NCBI GenBank assembly: GCA_944354085.1
Contig: CALVPW010000124.1
Location: 1 to 12,595 of the forward strand
Length of the DNA stretch: 12,595 nucleotides
From: an uncultured Clostridia bacterium
GTDB lineage: Bacteria; Bacillota; Clostridia; Christensenellales; Borkfalkiaceae
Reading direction: 5' to 3'
A program made the position numbers and the translations under genes. The stretch's first letter is position 1; each line of letters starts with the position of its first letter. The notes beneath the pieces were generated by a model. The model saw nothing but the letters and a program-made list of their open reading frames with translations. It was not told the DNA's origin and did not search any database. This document shows positions 1-5,976 of the stretch, piece after piece.

Positions 1-407
1 AGCGGGAGCCGCTCGGGCTCTCCGTACACCGTCGCCGAAGACGAGAACACGAAGTTATACACGCCGTACTTTTCCATCGTCTCCAAAAGAACGAGGGTGG
101 ACACAAGGTTGTTGTCGTAATAGAGGATGGGTTTTTGAACGCTTTCCCCCACCGCTTTGAGCCCCGCGAAATGGATGACCCAATCGATCGTATGCGCCGC
201 AAAGATCTTTTCGAGCGCGGCGCGGTCGCGCACGTCGGCACAATAAAAGTCGAACGCCTTCCCCGTGAGCTCGCGCACGCGGCGCAGGCTCTCCTCGTTG
301 GAGTTGCTCAAATTGTCGATGACGACGACTTCAAAGCCCGCTTCCAGCAGTTCCACGACGGTATGCGAGCCGATGTAACCCGCGCCGCCCGTGACCAAGA
401 CTTTCAT
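1..407 (-). CDS. galE: UDP-glucose 4-epimerase, N-terminal part (cut by window edge)
   Basis: This gene encodes an NAD-dependent short-chain dehydrogenase-type epimerase that interconverts UDP-glucose and UDP-galactose in the cytoplasm, feeding galactose use and surface polysaccharide synthesis. The visible 135 residues begin MKVLVTGGAGYIGSH, which carries the Rossmann GGxGxxG loop (residues 7-13). An acidic residue follows the second strand (D31, in VVIDNLS), then an HFAGLKAVGES segment (79-89) and FSSSATVYGEP (121-131), which holds the active-site serine. The catalytic YxxxK motif lies in the missing C-terminal part. The start is fixed by a GGGAGGAAGG ribosome site 3 bases upstream of ATG. 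It follows purB after 92 bases, a gap that holds a plausible promoter, so it may be transcribed both with purB and alone. Other sugar-nucleotide epimerases share the fold, but the SATVYG and AGLKAVGES segments favour GalE. Confidence 0.93.
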   Translation of the reverse strand, partial: MKVLVTGGAGYIGSHTVVELLEAGFEVVVIDNLSNSNEESLRRVRELTGKAFDFYCADVRDRAALEKIFAAHTIDWVIHFAGLKAVGESVQKPILYYDNNLVSTLVLLETMEKYGVYNFVFSSSATVYGEPERLP

Positions 408-434
408 ACACCTTCCTCCCGATGCTTTTCTTCC

Positions 435-463
435 AAGATAGCACATTGTGCGGCGGAAATCAA
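435..463 (-). promoter_or_regulatory. Candidate sigma-A promoter for galE
   Basis: On the minus strand, TTGATT (458-463) and TATCTT (435-440) are separated by exactly 17 bases. This fits a sigma-A promoter inside the purB-galE gap, with the galE start codon about 28 bases past the -10 element. Both boxes differ from consensus, so this is a moderate call. Confidence 0.5.
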
Positions 464-472
464 GCAACCATT

Positions 473-488
473 TGTCCGCTTTCGGACA
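473..488 (-). other. Short hairpin after purB, without a U-tract
   Basis: TGTCCG (473-478) and CGGACA (483-488) form a perfect 6-bp stem with a 4-base loop, starting 12 bases after the purB stop codon. On the transcribed minus strand it is followed by AATGGTTGC and not by a run of T, so it is not a convincing intrinsic terminator. It may be a weak pause, a processing or 3'-end stabilising element, or chance. Confidence 0.4.
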
Positions 489-499
489 TTGATTGACCG

Positions 500-1933
500 T
501 CAGACGCGCACTTCGCCCTGTTCGCCAAGCTGCGCCTTATGCCGTTCGAGGATGGGATCGATCTCGGCGGCAATAAACTCTTCCACCTGCTGCGGCGCGC
601 GGCCGACAAACTTCTTCGCGTCGAGGATCTCTCCGAGACGGCCGTGCACGGCGCGGAACATCTCGTCCTTTTTGATGCGCTCGATGAGGTCGTTGTCCCC
701 GCCCTCCATCTTAACGTTGCGCGCCGCTTCCATCGAAAGTTCGCGGATGCGCTCGTGCAGCTCCTGACGGTTCCCGCCCGCCTTGACGCACTCCATCATG
801 ATATTCTCCGTCGCCATGAACGGAAGTTCGGCGGCGATGTGTTTTTGGATGACCTTTTCGTATACGACGAGATTTTCCGCCACATTGAGATAGATATTGA
901 GGATAGCGTCCACCGTCAAGAACGCCTGCGCAAGCACGATGCGGCGGTTTGCCGAATCGTCGAGCGTGCGTTCGAACCACTGCGTGGACGCGGTCACGGC
1001 GCAGTTCAGCGGCAGCGACAGCACGTAACGCGCCAGCGACCCCATACGCTCCGAACGCATCGGATTGCGTTTGTACGCCATGGCAGAAGAGCCGATCTGC
1101 TTCTTTTCGAAGGGCTCCTCGATCTCTTTCATGTTTTGCAGAATGCGGATGTCGTTGGAGAATTTATAGGCGCTCTGGGCGATCTGCGAAAGAACGCACA
1201 GCGCGTTATAATCGAATTTCCTCGGATACGTCTGTCCCGTCACGCCGTAAACTTTGTCCCAGCCGAGTTTTTGAACGACGCGGCGCTCCAATTCTTTGAC
1301 TTTCTGCGCATCGCCGTCAAACAGCTCCATAAAGCTCGCCTGCGTGCCCGTCGTCCCTTTGACCCCGCGCAGGCGGAAATGTGCATAGAGATTTTCGACG
1401 TTCTCGTAATCGAGCATGAGATCTTGCAGCCAAAGCGTGGCACGCTTTCCCACCGTCGTGAGCTGCGCGGGCTGCAGATGCGTAAAGCCGAGCGTGGGCA
1501 TATCCTTATACGCCAACGCGAACTTTTTGAGCTTCTCCATCACATTGACGAGCTTGCGTGTGACGATGTCCAATGCGTCGCGCATGATCATCACTTCGGA
1601 ATTGCAGTCGACAAAGCAGCTCGTCGCGCCGAGATGGATGATCCCCGCGGCTTTGGGCGCCGCATCGCCGTACGTTTTGACGTGCGCCATCACATCGTGC
1701 CGCACCTCGCGTTCGTACGCCTCCGCTTTGGCGTAATCGACGTCGTCCGCGTGCGCTTTGAGCTCGTCCACCTGCTCTTTCGTGATGGGGAGCCCGAGCT
1801 CCATTTCCGATTCCGCGAGCGCGATCCAGAGCTTCCTCCACAGACGGAAGCGCTTGGCGTCGCCAAAGTTCTCCTGCATCTCGCGGCTCGCATAACGGGT
1901 GTTCAAAGGATTCTGATAGATGGTATTATCCAT
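500..1933 (-). CDS. purB: Adenylosuccinate lyase
   Basis: PurB catalyses two steps of purine synthesis: SAICAR to AICAR plus fumarate, and adenylosuccinate to AMP plus fumarate. The 477-residue protein belongs to the fumarase/aspartase superfamily of homotetramers. Visible family marks are RHDVMAHV (78-85), GATSCFVDCN (102-111), GFTHLQPAQ (149-157, with the general-acid histidine at 152) and the superfamily signature GSSAMAYKRNP (281-291) on the mobile catalytic loop with its serines. The length suits the longer PurB subgroup. The ATG start lies 27 bases after the cyclophilin stop and has only a weak ribosome site (CAGG, about 8 bases away), unlike its neighbours. The short gap contains TATAAT-like sequence but no good -35 box. 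It is probably transcribed with the two genes upstream. Identification is firm. Confidence 0.97.
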   Translation of the reverse strand: MDNTIYQNPLNTRYASREMQENFGDAKRFRLWRKLWIALAESEMELGLPITKEQVDELKAHADDVDYAKAEAYEREVRHDVMAHVKTYGDAAPKAAGIIHLGATSCFVDCNSEVMIMRDALDIVTRKLVNVMEKLKKFALAYKDMPTLGFTHLQPAQLTTVGKRATLWLQDLMLDYENVENLYAHFRLRGVKGTTGTQASFMELFDGDAQKVKELERRVVQKLGWDKVYGVTGQTYPRKFDYNALCVLSQIAQSAYKFSNDIRILQNMKEIEEPFEKKQIGSSAMAYKRNPMRSERMGSLARYVLSLPLNCAVTASTQWFERTLDDSANRRIVLAQAFLTVDAILNIYLNVAENLVVYEKVIQKHIAAELPFMATENIMMECVKAGGNRQELHERIRELSMEAARNVKMEGGDNDLIERIKKDEMFRAVHGRLGEILDAKKFVGRAPQQVEEFIAAEIDPILERHKAQLGEQGEVRV

Positions 1934-1960
1934 GGTATACCTGCCGTATATTATAAGGTA

Positions 1961-2479
1961 TTATATGATCTCGGGCGCGGGATAGGAAACGCCGAACGTC
2001 TCCGCCGTCACCTTTTTCATGCGCTGTTCTTTTAAGGGCTTGTCGCGGAAGTCGGTGGGAACGGATGCGATCGCGTCCACCGTCTCCATCCCCTCGATGA
2101 CCTTCCCGAAGGCGGCGTACTGCCCGTCAAGATAGGGCGCGTCCGCATGCATGACGAAAAACTGCGAACCCGCGGAGTCGGGCACCTGCGTGCGCGCCAT
2201 CGACAAGACGCCGCGCGTATGTTTGAGATCGTTCTTCACGCCGTTCGCCGAAAATTCCCCTTTGATGCAATACCCGGGACCGCCCACGCCGACGCCCTTG
2301 GGGTCTCCCCCCTGGATCATGAACCCCGCGATCACGCGGTGGAAGATCACGCCGTCATAAAACCCTTTTTGCACGAGCGACAAAAAGTTGTTCACGGTGT
2401 TGGGCGCGACGGCGGGATACAGTTCTGCTTTGAACGTCTTCCCGTCCGCCATTTCAAACGTCACGATAGGATCTGCCAT
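1961..2479 (-). CDS. Cyclophilin-type peptidyl-prolyl cis-trans isomerase
   Basis: This cytoplasmic cyclophilin of 172 residues speeds cis-trans isomerisation of X-Pro bonds during folding. No signal peptide or membrane segment is visible, so it is PpiB-like and not an exported isomerase. The core runs from VTFEMADG to about residue 165. FHRVIAGFMIQGGDP (46-60) carries the catalytic arginine (R48), phenylalanine (F53) and glutamine (Q56), and GSQFFVM (104-110) is the second signature. The tryptophan that contacts cyclosporin in human cyclophilin A is replaced by tyrosine (Y116), and the histidine of the GKHVVFG motif by tyrosine (GQYAAFG, 119-125). Both changes suggest low cyclosporin affinity. 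It begins 5 bases after the dCMP deaminase stop, and its ribosome site GAGGAG lies in the last codons of that gene, so the two are probably translationally coupled. Confidence 0.95.
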   Translation of the reverse strand: MADPIVTFEMADGKTFKAELYPAVAPNTVNNFLSLVQKGFYDGVIFHRVIAGFMIQGGDPKGVGVGGPGYCIKGEFSANGVKNDLKHTRGVLSMARTQVPDSAGSQFFVMHADAPYLDGQYAAFGKVIEGMETVDAIASVPTDFRDKPLKEQRMKKVTAETFGVSYPAPEII

Positions 2480-2484
2480 AATAT

Positions 2485-2928
2485 TTACTCCTCGTATTTT
2501 TCGATCTTCGTTCCCGCTTCGGCAAAGAGCTTCAGTGAGAATTCGTCGGGATACCCTTCTTTATACACCACGCGCGCGATGCCCGCGTTGATGATCATTT
2601 TTGCACAGATGACGCACGGCTGGTGGGTGCAGTAAAGCGTCGCCCCGAAGATATTGATGCCGTAGCGCGCCGCCTGGATGATGGCGTTCTGTTCGGCGTG
2701 CACGCCGTAGCAAAGCTCCGCGCGCGTACCGCTCGGGATATTGAGTTTTTCTCTGAGGCACTCGCCGCGCTCCATGCAGGAGGCGATGCCCGCGGGCGCG
2801 CCGTTGTACCCCGTCGTCATCACGCGCTTGTCGCGAACGATGACGGCGCCCACCTTGCGGCGGAAACAGCTCGACCAGCTCCCCACCTGAACGGTGAGTT
2901 CCATAAACCGTTTATCCCATTTCTCCAT
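2485..2928 (-). CDS. dCMP deaminase, ComEB-like zinc deaminase
   Basis: This is a zinc-dependent deaminase of the cytidine/deoxycytidylate family. Its likely reaction is dCMP to dUMP plus ammonia, supplying dUMP for thymidylate synthesis. In 147 residues it shows the signature HAEQNAII (77-84; zinc ligand H77, proton shuttle E79) and PCVIC (104-108; zinc ligands C105 and C108). Features typical of dCMP deaminases also appear: CFRRKVGAVIV (21-31), the GYNGAPAG loop (40-47) and a cysteine-bearing segment near 51-57 that may bind a second metal. The ATG start has GGAGG 6 bases upstream. It is the first gene after a perfect-consensus promoter and leads the cyclophilin-purB series. The Bacillus homologue was named ComEB for its locus, but nothing here indicates a competence role. 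Confidence 0.93.
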   Translation of the reverse strand: MEKWDKRFMELTVQVGSWSSCFRRKVGAVIVRDKRVMTTGYNGAPAGIASCMERGECLREKLNIPSGTRAELCYGVHAEQNAIIQAARYGINIFGATLYCTHQPCVICAKMIINAGIARVVYKEGYPDEFSLKLFAEAGTKIEKYEE

Positions 2929-2951
2929 ATCTTACCTCCGCACCGTCTGTC

Positions 2952-2980
2952 ATTATACACGATTTTCCGCGAACTGTCAA
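2952..2980 (-). promoter_or_regulatory. Perfect-consensus sigma-A promoter for the dCMP deaminase-cyclophilin-purB unit
   Basis: On the minus strand, TTGACA (2975-2980) and TATAAT (2952-2957) are separated by exactly 17 bases, so both boxes and the spacing match consensus. The expected start of transcription near 2945 gives a leader of only about 17 bases that contains the GGAGG site. No operator-like palindrome overlaps it, so constitutive expression is likely. Confidence 0.9.
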
Positions 2981-2987
2981 CGAATGC

Positions 2988-3005
2988 CCGCCCCGTCCGC
3001 CCCGT
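2988..3005. repeat. Two tandem copies of a 9-base C-rich unit between divergent promoters
   Basis: The unit CCGCCCCGT occurs twice in direct succession, followed by a partial third copy (CCCGT, to 3010). It separates the two divergent promoter regions. No function can be assigned; it may be a simple GC-rich slippage repeat. Confidence 0.6.
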
Positions 3006-3021
3006 CCCGTGTAATTTTCCC

Positions 3022-3070
3022 AAAAAAATGCAAAAAAAGTGTTTGAGCCTGCCACGGCGGCGTTTATAAT
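3022..3070 (+). promoter_or_regulatory. groESL promoter with upstream phased A-tracts
   Basis: TTGAGC (3043-3048) and TATAAT (3065-3070), 16 bases apart, form a sigma-A-type promoter. Just upstream are two runs of seven A (3022-3028 and 3032-3038) spaced exactly 10 bases, placed where an UP element would contact the RNA polymerase alpha subunit. The expected transcription start near 3077 gives a leader of about 34 bases. I searched 2929-3110 by eye for the CIRCE inverted repeat (TTAGCACTC-N9-GAGTGCTAA) and for CtsR-like direct heptamers and found neither. Confidence 0.82.
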
Positions 3071-3110
3071 AATGGCGATAGAAAAATACAATGTTTTTCG
3101 GAGGTCAAGT

Positions 3111-3395
3111 ATGAACATCAAACCTTTGTTCGATAAGGTGGTCGTCGAAGCGGTCACCGTCGAAGAAAAGACCAAGAGCGGATTCATCCTCCCCTCTTCC
3201 GCACAGGAAAAACCGCAGACGTGCGTCGTCGTAGCGGTCGGCCCCGGCGGCGTGGTGGACGGCAAAGAAGTCAAGATGCAGGTGAACGTGGGCGATAAGG
3301 TCCTCTGCTCCAAATACGCGGGCACCGATTTTAAGGTGGACGGCAAGGAATTCACCATCATCAAACAGAGCGATATCCTCGCGATCGTGGAATAA
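3111..3395 (+). CDS. groES: Co-chaperonin GroES
   Basis: GroES is the heptameric 10-kDa lid that caps the GroEL folding chamber. The 94-residue protein has normal family length. It shows the N-terminal KPLFDKVVVE strand, the mobile loop that docks on GroEL (about residues 18-33, KTKSGFILPSSAQEKP), the VVAVGPGG turn and the C-terminal GDKVLCSKYAGTDFKVDGKE...ILAIVE barrel strands. The ATG at 3111 is chosen because GGAGG (3100-3104) sits 6 bases before it. The reading frame stays open back to 3039, but that extension would run through the -10 promoter element. It is the first gene of the bicistronic groES-groEL unit. Confidence 0.98.
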   Translation: MNIKPLFDKVVVEAVTVEEKTKSGFILPSSAQEKPQTCVVVAVGPGGVVDGKEVKMQVNVGDKVLCSKYAGTDFKVDGKEFTIIKQSDILAIVE

Positions 3396-3435
3396 CACGA
3401 TCCATCATCGATATTTATAAGGAAGGTATAAGATT

Positions 3436-5064
3436 ATGGCAAAGCAGATCAAATACGGCGACGATGCAAGAAAGGCGCTCGAAGCAGGCGTCAATACCCT
3501 TGCCGATACGGTCAAGATCACGCTCGGCCCCAAGGGCAGGAACGTGGTGCTCGATAAAAAGTACGGCGCTCCCCTCATCACCAACGACGGCGTGACCATC
3601 GCCAAAGAGATCGAACTTCAGGATCCCTTCGAGAACATGGGCGCGCAGATCGTCAAGGAAGTTTCCACCAAGACGAACGACGTTGCGGGCGACGGCACCA
3701 CCACCGCGGTGCTGTTGGCGCAGGCGATCATCCGCGAAGGCTTAAAAAACCTTGCCGCGGGCGCAAACCCCATCATTTTGAGAAAGGGCATCGAGAAAGC
3801 AGTCGACGCAGCCGTCGCACAGATCAAATCCATTTCCAAGAAAGTTGACGGGAAGAAGGCGATCTCGCAGGTCGCTTCCATCTCCGCAGGCGACGACACC
3901 GTGGGCGAGCTCATCGCGAATGCGATGGAGATCGTCGGCAAAGACGGCGTGATCACCGTGGAAGAAGGCAAGTCGATGACGACGGAACTCACCACCGTCG
4001 AAGGCATGCAGTTCGACCGCGGCTACGCTTCCGCTTACATGGTCACGAATACCGATAAGATGGAGGCGGTGCTCGACTCCCCTTACATCCTCATCACCGA
4101 TAAGAAGATCTCCAATCTCCAGGAGATCCTGCCCATCGTCGAGCCCCTCGCGCAGCAGGGCGCACGCCTTCTCATCATCGCGGAGGACGTGGAGGGCGAC
4201 GCGCTCGCGGCGCTCATCGTCAACAAGCTCAAGGGCGTGTTCAACTGCGTTGCCGTCAAAGCCCCCGGCTTCGGCGACAGAAGAAAGGCAATGCTCGAAG
4301 ATATCGCCGTTCTCACGGGCGGCACGGTCATCTCCTCCGACCTCGGCTACGAGTTCAAGGATGTGACGACGGATATGCTCGGCAGAGCCAACCAGGTCAA
4401 AGTCGATAAGGACAACACCACCATCATCGACGGCGCGGGCGACAAAGAGGCGATCAAGGCGCGCGTTGCGTCCATCAAGGCGCAGATCGAAGTCACGACC
4501 TCCGATTACGACAGAGAGAAGCTCCAGGAGCGTCTCGCCAAACTTGCAGGCGGCGTTGCCGTCATCAACGTCGGCGCGGCGACCGAAGTCGAGATGAAAG
4601 AAAAGAAGCTCCGCATCGACGACGCGCTCGCGGCAACGCGCGCGGCAGTCGAAGAAGGCTTCGTCCCCGGCGGCGGCAGCGCGCTCCTCTCCTGCGTGCC
4701 CGTGCTGAAAAAGCTGGTCGACAGCCTGAGCGGCGACGAGAAGACGGGCGCAGCCATCATCCTCAAAGCCTGCGAAGAGCCCGTCCGTCAGATCGCGAAG
4801 AACGCGGGCGTGGACGGCTCGGTCATCGTCGAGAAGATCCTTTCCAAGAAGAGCCCCACCTACGGGTTCGACGCACTCAAAAACGTGTACGCCGATATGG
4901 TGGAGAGCGGCATCATCGACCCGACGAAGGTCACCCGCTCCGTGCTGCAAAACGCGGCGTCCGTCGCTTCGACGCTGCTGACGACGGAATCCATCGTCAC
5001 GGACATCCCCACCCCTCCCGCACCCGCGGCTCCCGCAGGCGGCGATATGGGCGGCATGTACTGA
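3436..5064 (+). CDS. groEL: Chaperonin GroEL
   Basis: GroEL is the 60-kDa chaperonin subunit that forms the double heptameric ring and folds proteins under the GroES lid with ATP. The 542-residue protein is full length and collinear with the family. It has the ATP-site segments TLGPKGRNVVLD (29-40), NDGVTIAKEIEL (50-61) and AGDGTTTAV (84-92, with the catalytic aspartate region), a complete apical domain, and the family stretch AATEVEMKEKKLRIDDALAA in the returning intermediate and equatorial parts. The C-terminal tail is short, ending PAAPAGGDMGGMY: one GGM motif, then a final tyrosine, in place of the extended GGM repeats common in other bacteria. It lies 40 bases after groES with an AGGAAGG ribosome site, and a strong terminator follows directly. 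Confidence 0.99.
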   Translation: MAKQIKYGDDARKALEAGVNTLADTVKITLGPKGRNVVLDKKYGAPLITNDGVTIAKEIELQDPFENMGAQIVKEVSTKTNDVAGDGTTTAVLLAQAIIREGLKNLAAGANPIILRKGIEKAVDAAVAQIKSISKKVDGKKAISQVASISAGDDTVGELIANAMEIVGKDGVITVEEGKSMTTELTTVEGMQFDRGYASAYMVTNTDKMEAVLDSPYILITDKKISNLQEILPIVEPLAQQGARLLIIAEDVEGDALAALIVNKLKGVFNCVAVKAPGFGDRRKAMLEDIAVLTGGTVISSDLGYEFKDVTTDMLGRANQVKVDKDNTTIIDGAGDKEAIKARVASIKAQIEVTTSDYDREKLQERLAKLAGGVAVINVGAATEVEMKEKKLRIDDALAATRAAVEEGFVPGGGSALLSCVPVLKKLVDSLSGDEKTGAAIILKACEEPVRQIAKNAGVDGSVIVEKILSKKSPTYGFDALKNVYADMVESGIIDPTKVTRSVLQNAASVASTLLTTESIVTDIPTPPAPAAPAGGDMGGMY

Positions 5065-5072
5065 GCGAAAGA

Positions 5073-5100
5073 AAAAGACCTGCCTTCGGGCAGGTCTTTT
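5073..5100 (+). terminator. Intrinsic terminator of groES-groEL
   Basis: A perfect 12-bp stem (5073-5084 with 5089-5100) closes on a stable TTCG tetraloop. It starts 8 bases past the groEL stop codon, and its 3' arm ends in TTTT. Because the 5' arm begins with AAAA, the element is near-symmetrical and may also act on the opposite strand. Confidence 0.93.
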
Positions 5101-5105
5101 GATAT

Positions 5106-5131
5106 AAAAACGGCACCCGCGTGCCGTTTTT
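5106..5131 (-). terminator. Bidirectional intrinsic terminator between groEL and the IMPase gene
   Basis: An 11-bp stem pairs AAAAACGGCAC (5106-5116) with GTGCCGTTTTT (5121-5131) around a 4-base loop. The T-runs make it a terminator in both directions: the end of the minus-strand IMPase transcript, whose stop codon is 2 bases away, and a backup for groEL. Two consecutive hairpins thus insulate these convergent units. Confidence 0.9.
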
Positions 5132-5133
5132 TG

Positions 5134-5934
5134 CTATTCTGTGTACGGAAGTACGGGGATATGGCGCTCCACTTCGCGCTTCAGCCGCGCGTAATTTTCC
5201 GCATCGTTGGCGGCGATGACGAGCGACGGCATATCGTGCCGCAAGTGCGCGCCGTCGATGGTGCCGATGAGCCCGCCCGCTTCGCGAACGATGACGGCGG
5301 CAGCCGACCAATCCCACGGAAAGAGACGCAGCTCAAAATACAGCTCCCCTCTGCCCGCGGCAAGATAGCAAAGCTCGAGCGACGCCGTCCCGAGGCGGCG
5401 GAAATCGTCGATCGCGGGATAGAGCGCGCGCATAACGTCTTCGCAGGGCTTGGCGAATTTTTTCTCGTATACGCTGAATGCGGTGAAGATGAGCGCGTGG
5501 CGGAGATCCCGATCGGAAACACGGATGGGCGCGCCGTTGCAATACGCGCCCCCGCCCTTTATCGCATGAAAAACTTCCTCCGTATACGGGCAATAGACGA
5601 CGCCGAAGATCTCTTCCTCGTTCTCCACGAGCCCCACGGAGATCGCGCTCAGGCGCATCCCGCGCGCAAAATCAGAAGTCCCGTCGATGGGATCGACCAC
5701 CCAATAGCGCGTGCCGAGCGCCTCCTTTTCCTCCGATTCCTCCCCCAAAAAGCCCGCAGACGGCAGGATGGCTTTTAACAAAGCCTTGAGCTGCGCCTGC
5801 ACCGCGGTATCCGCCGTGGTCACGAGGTTGGACGCGTTCCCCTTTTGCATGACCGTAAAAGCGCCCGTCATGATCGCTTTGCAGCTTTTGACCGCTTCGA
5901 CGACCTGTTCGATAAACGACTGCGTGATCTGCAT
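5134..5934 (-). CDS. Inositol monophosphatase family phosphatase (SuhB-like)
   Basis: This is a magnesium-dependent, lithium-sensitive-type sugar phosphatase of the IMPase/FBPase superfamily, 266 residues long. Metal-ligand motifs are in the expected order: GEES (64-67), DPIDGTSDFA (81-90, with both ligand aspartates D81 and D84) and FPWDWSAAA (205-213), whose D208 is the third aspartate site. The true substrate cannot be read from sequence; inositol-1-phosphate, other sugar phosphates, NADP and PAP are all known for this superfamily. The ATG at 5934 is set by GGAGAGG, which begins directly after the T-run of the ftsZ terminator. No room remains for a separate promoter downstream of that hairpin, so expression probably depends on read-through from ftsAZ or on a promoter inside ftsZ. 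Confidence 0.93.
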   Translation of the reverse strand: MQITQSFIEQVVEAVKSCKAIMTGAFTVMQKGNASNLVTTADTAVQAQLKALLKAILPSAGFLGEESEEKEALGTRYWVVDPIDGTSDFARGMRLSAISVGLVENEEEIFGVVYCPYTEEVFHAIKGGGAYCNGAPIRVSDRDLRHALIFTAFSVYEKKFAKPCEDVMRALYPAIDDFRRLGTASLELCYLAAGRGELYFELRLFPWDWSAAAVIVREAGGLIGTIDGAHLRHDMPSLVIAANDAENYARLKREVERHIPVLPYTE

Positions 5935-5943
5935 ATCCTCTCC

Positions 5944-5969
5944 AAAAAAGGACGGGCAAACGCCCGTCC
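5944..5969 (-). terminator. Intrinsic terminator after ftsZ, touching the IMPase ribosome site
   Basis: On the minus strand, GGACGGGC-GTTT-GCCCGTCC forms a perfect 8-bp GC-rich stem (5950-5957 with 5962-5969) followed by six T (5944-5949). It begins 7 bases after the ftsZ stop codon. The next nine bases are the GGAGAGGAT ribosome-binding region of the IMPase gene, so the hairpin may also affect translation of read-through RNA. Confidence 0.9.
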
Positions 5970-5976
5970 CGATTTT

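Noticed and set aside
408..499. Intrinsic terminator between purB and galE
   Set aside because: A 6-bp hairpin exists (473-488), but no U-tract follows it on the transcribed strand.
1934..1975. Promoter directly upstream of purB
   Set aside because: TATAAT-like hexamers are present on the minus strand, but no acceptable -35 box lies 16-18 bases upstream, so AT-rich chance sequence is as likely.
539..2035. 498-residue plus-strand open frame opposite purB
   Set aside because: It is antisense to a complete PurB with all signature motifs; the composition is that of a shadow frame.
3039..3110. N-terminal extension of groES
   Set aside because: The frame is open, but the region contains the -10 box and transcription start; the GGAGG and family alignment fix the start at 3111.
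3742..4950. 402-residue minus-strand open frame opposite groEL
   Set aside because: It is the complement of a highly conserved gene; Asp/Arg/Val-rich and without motifs.
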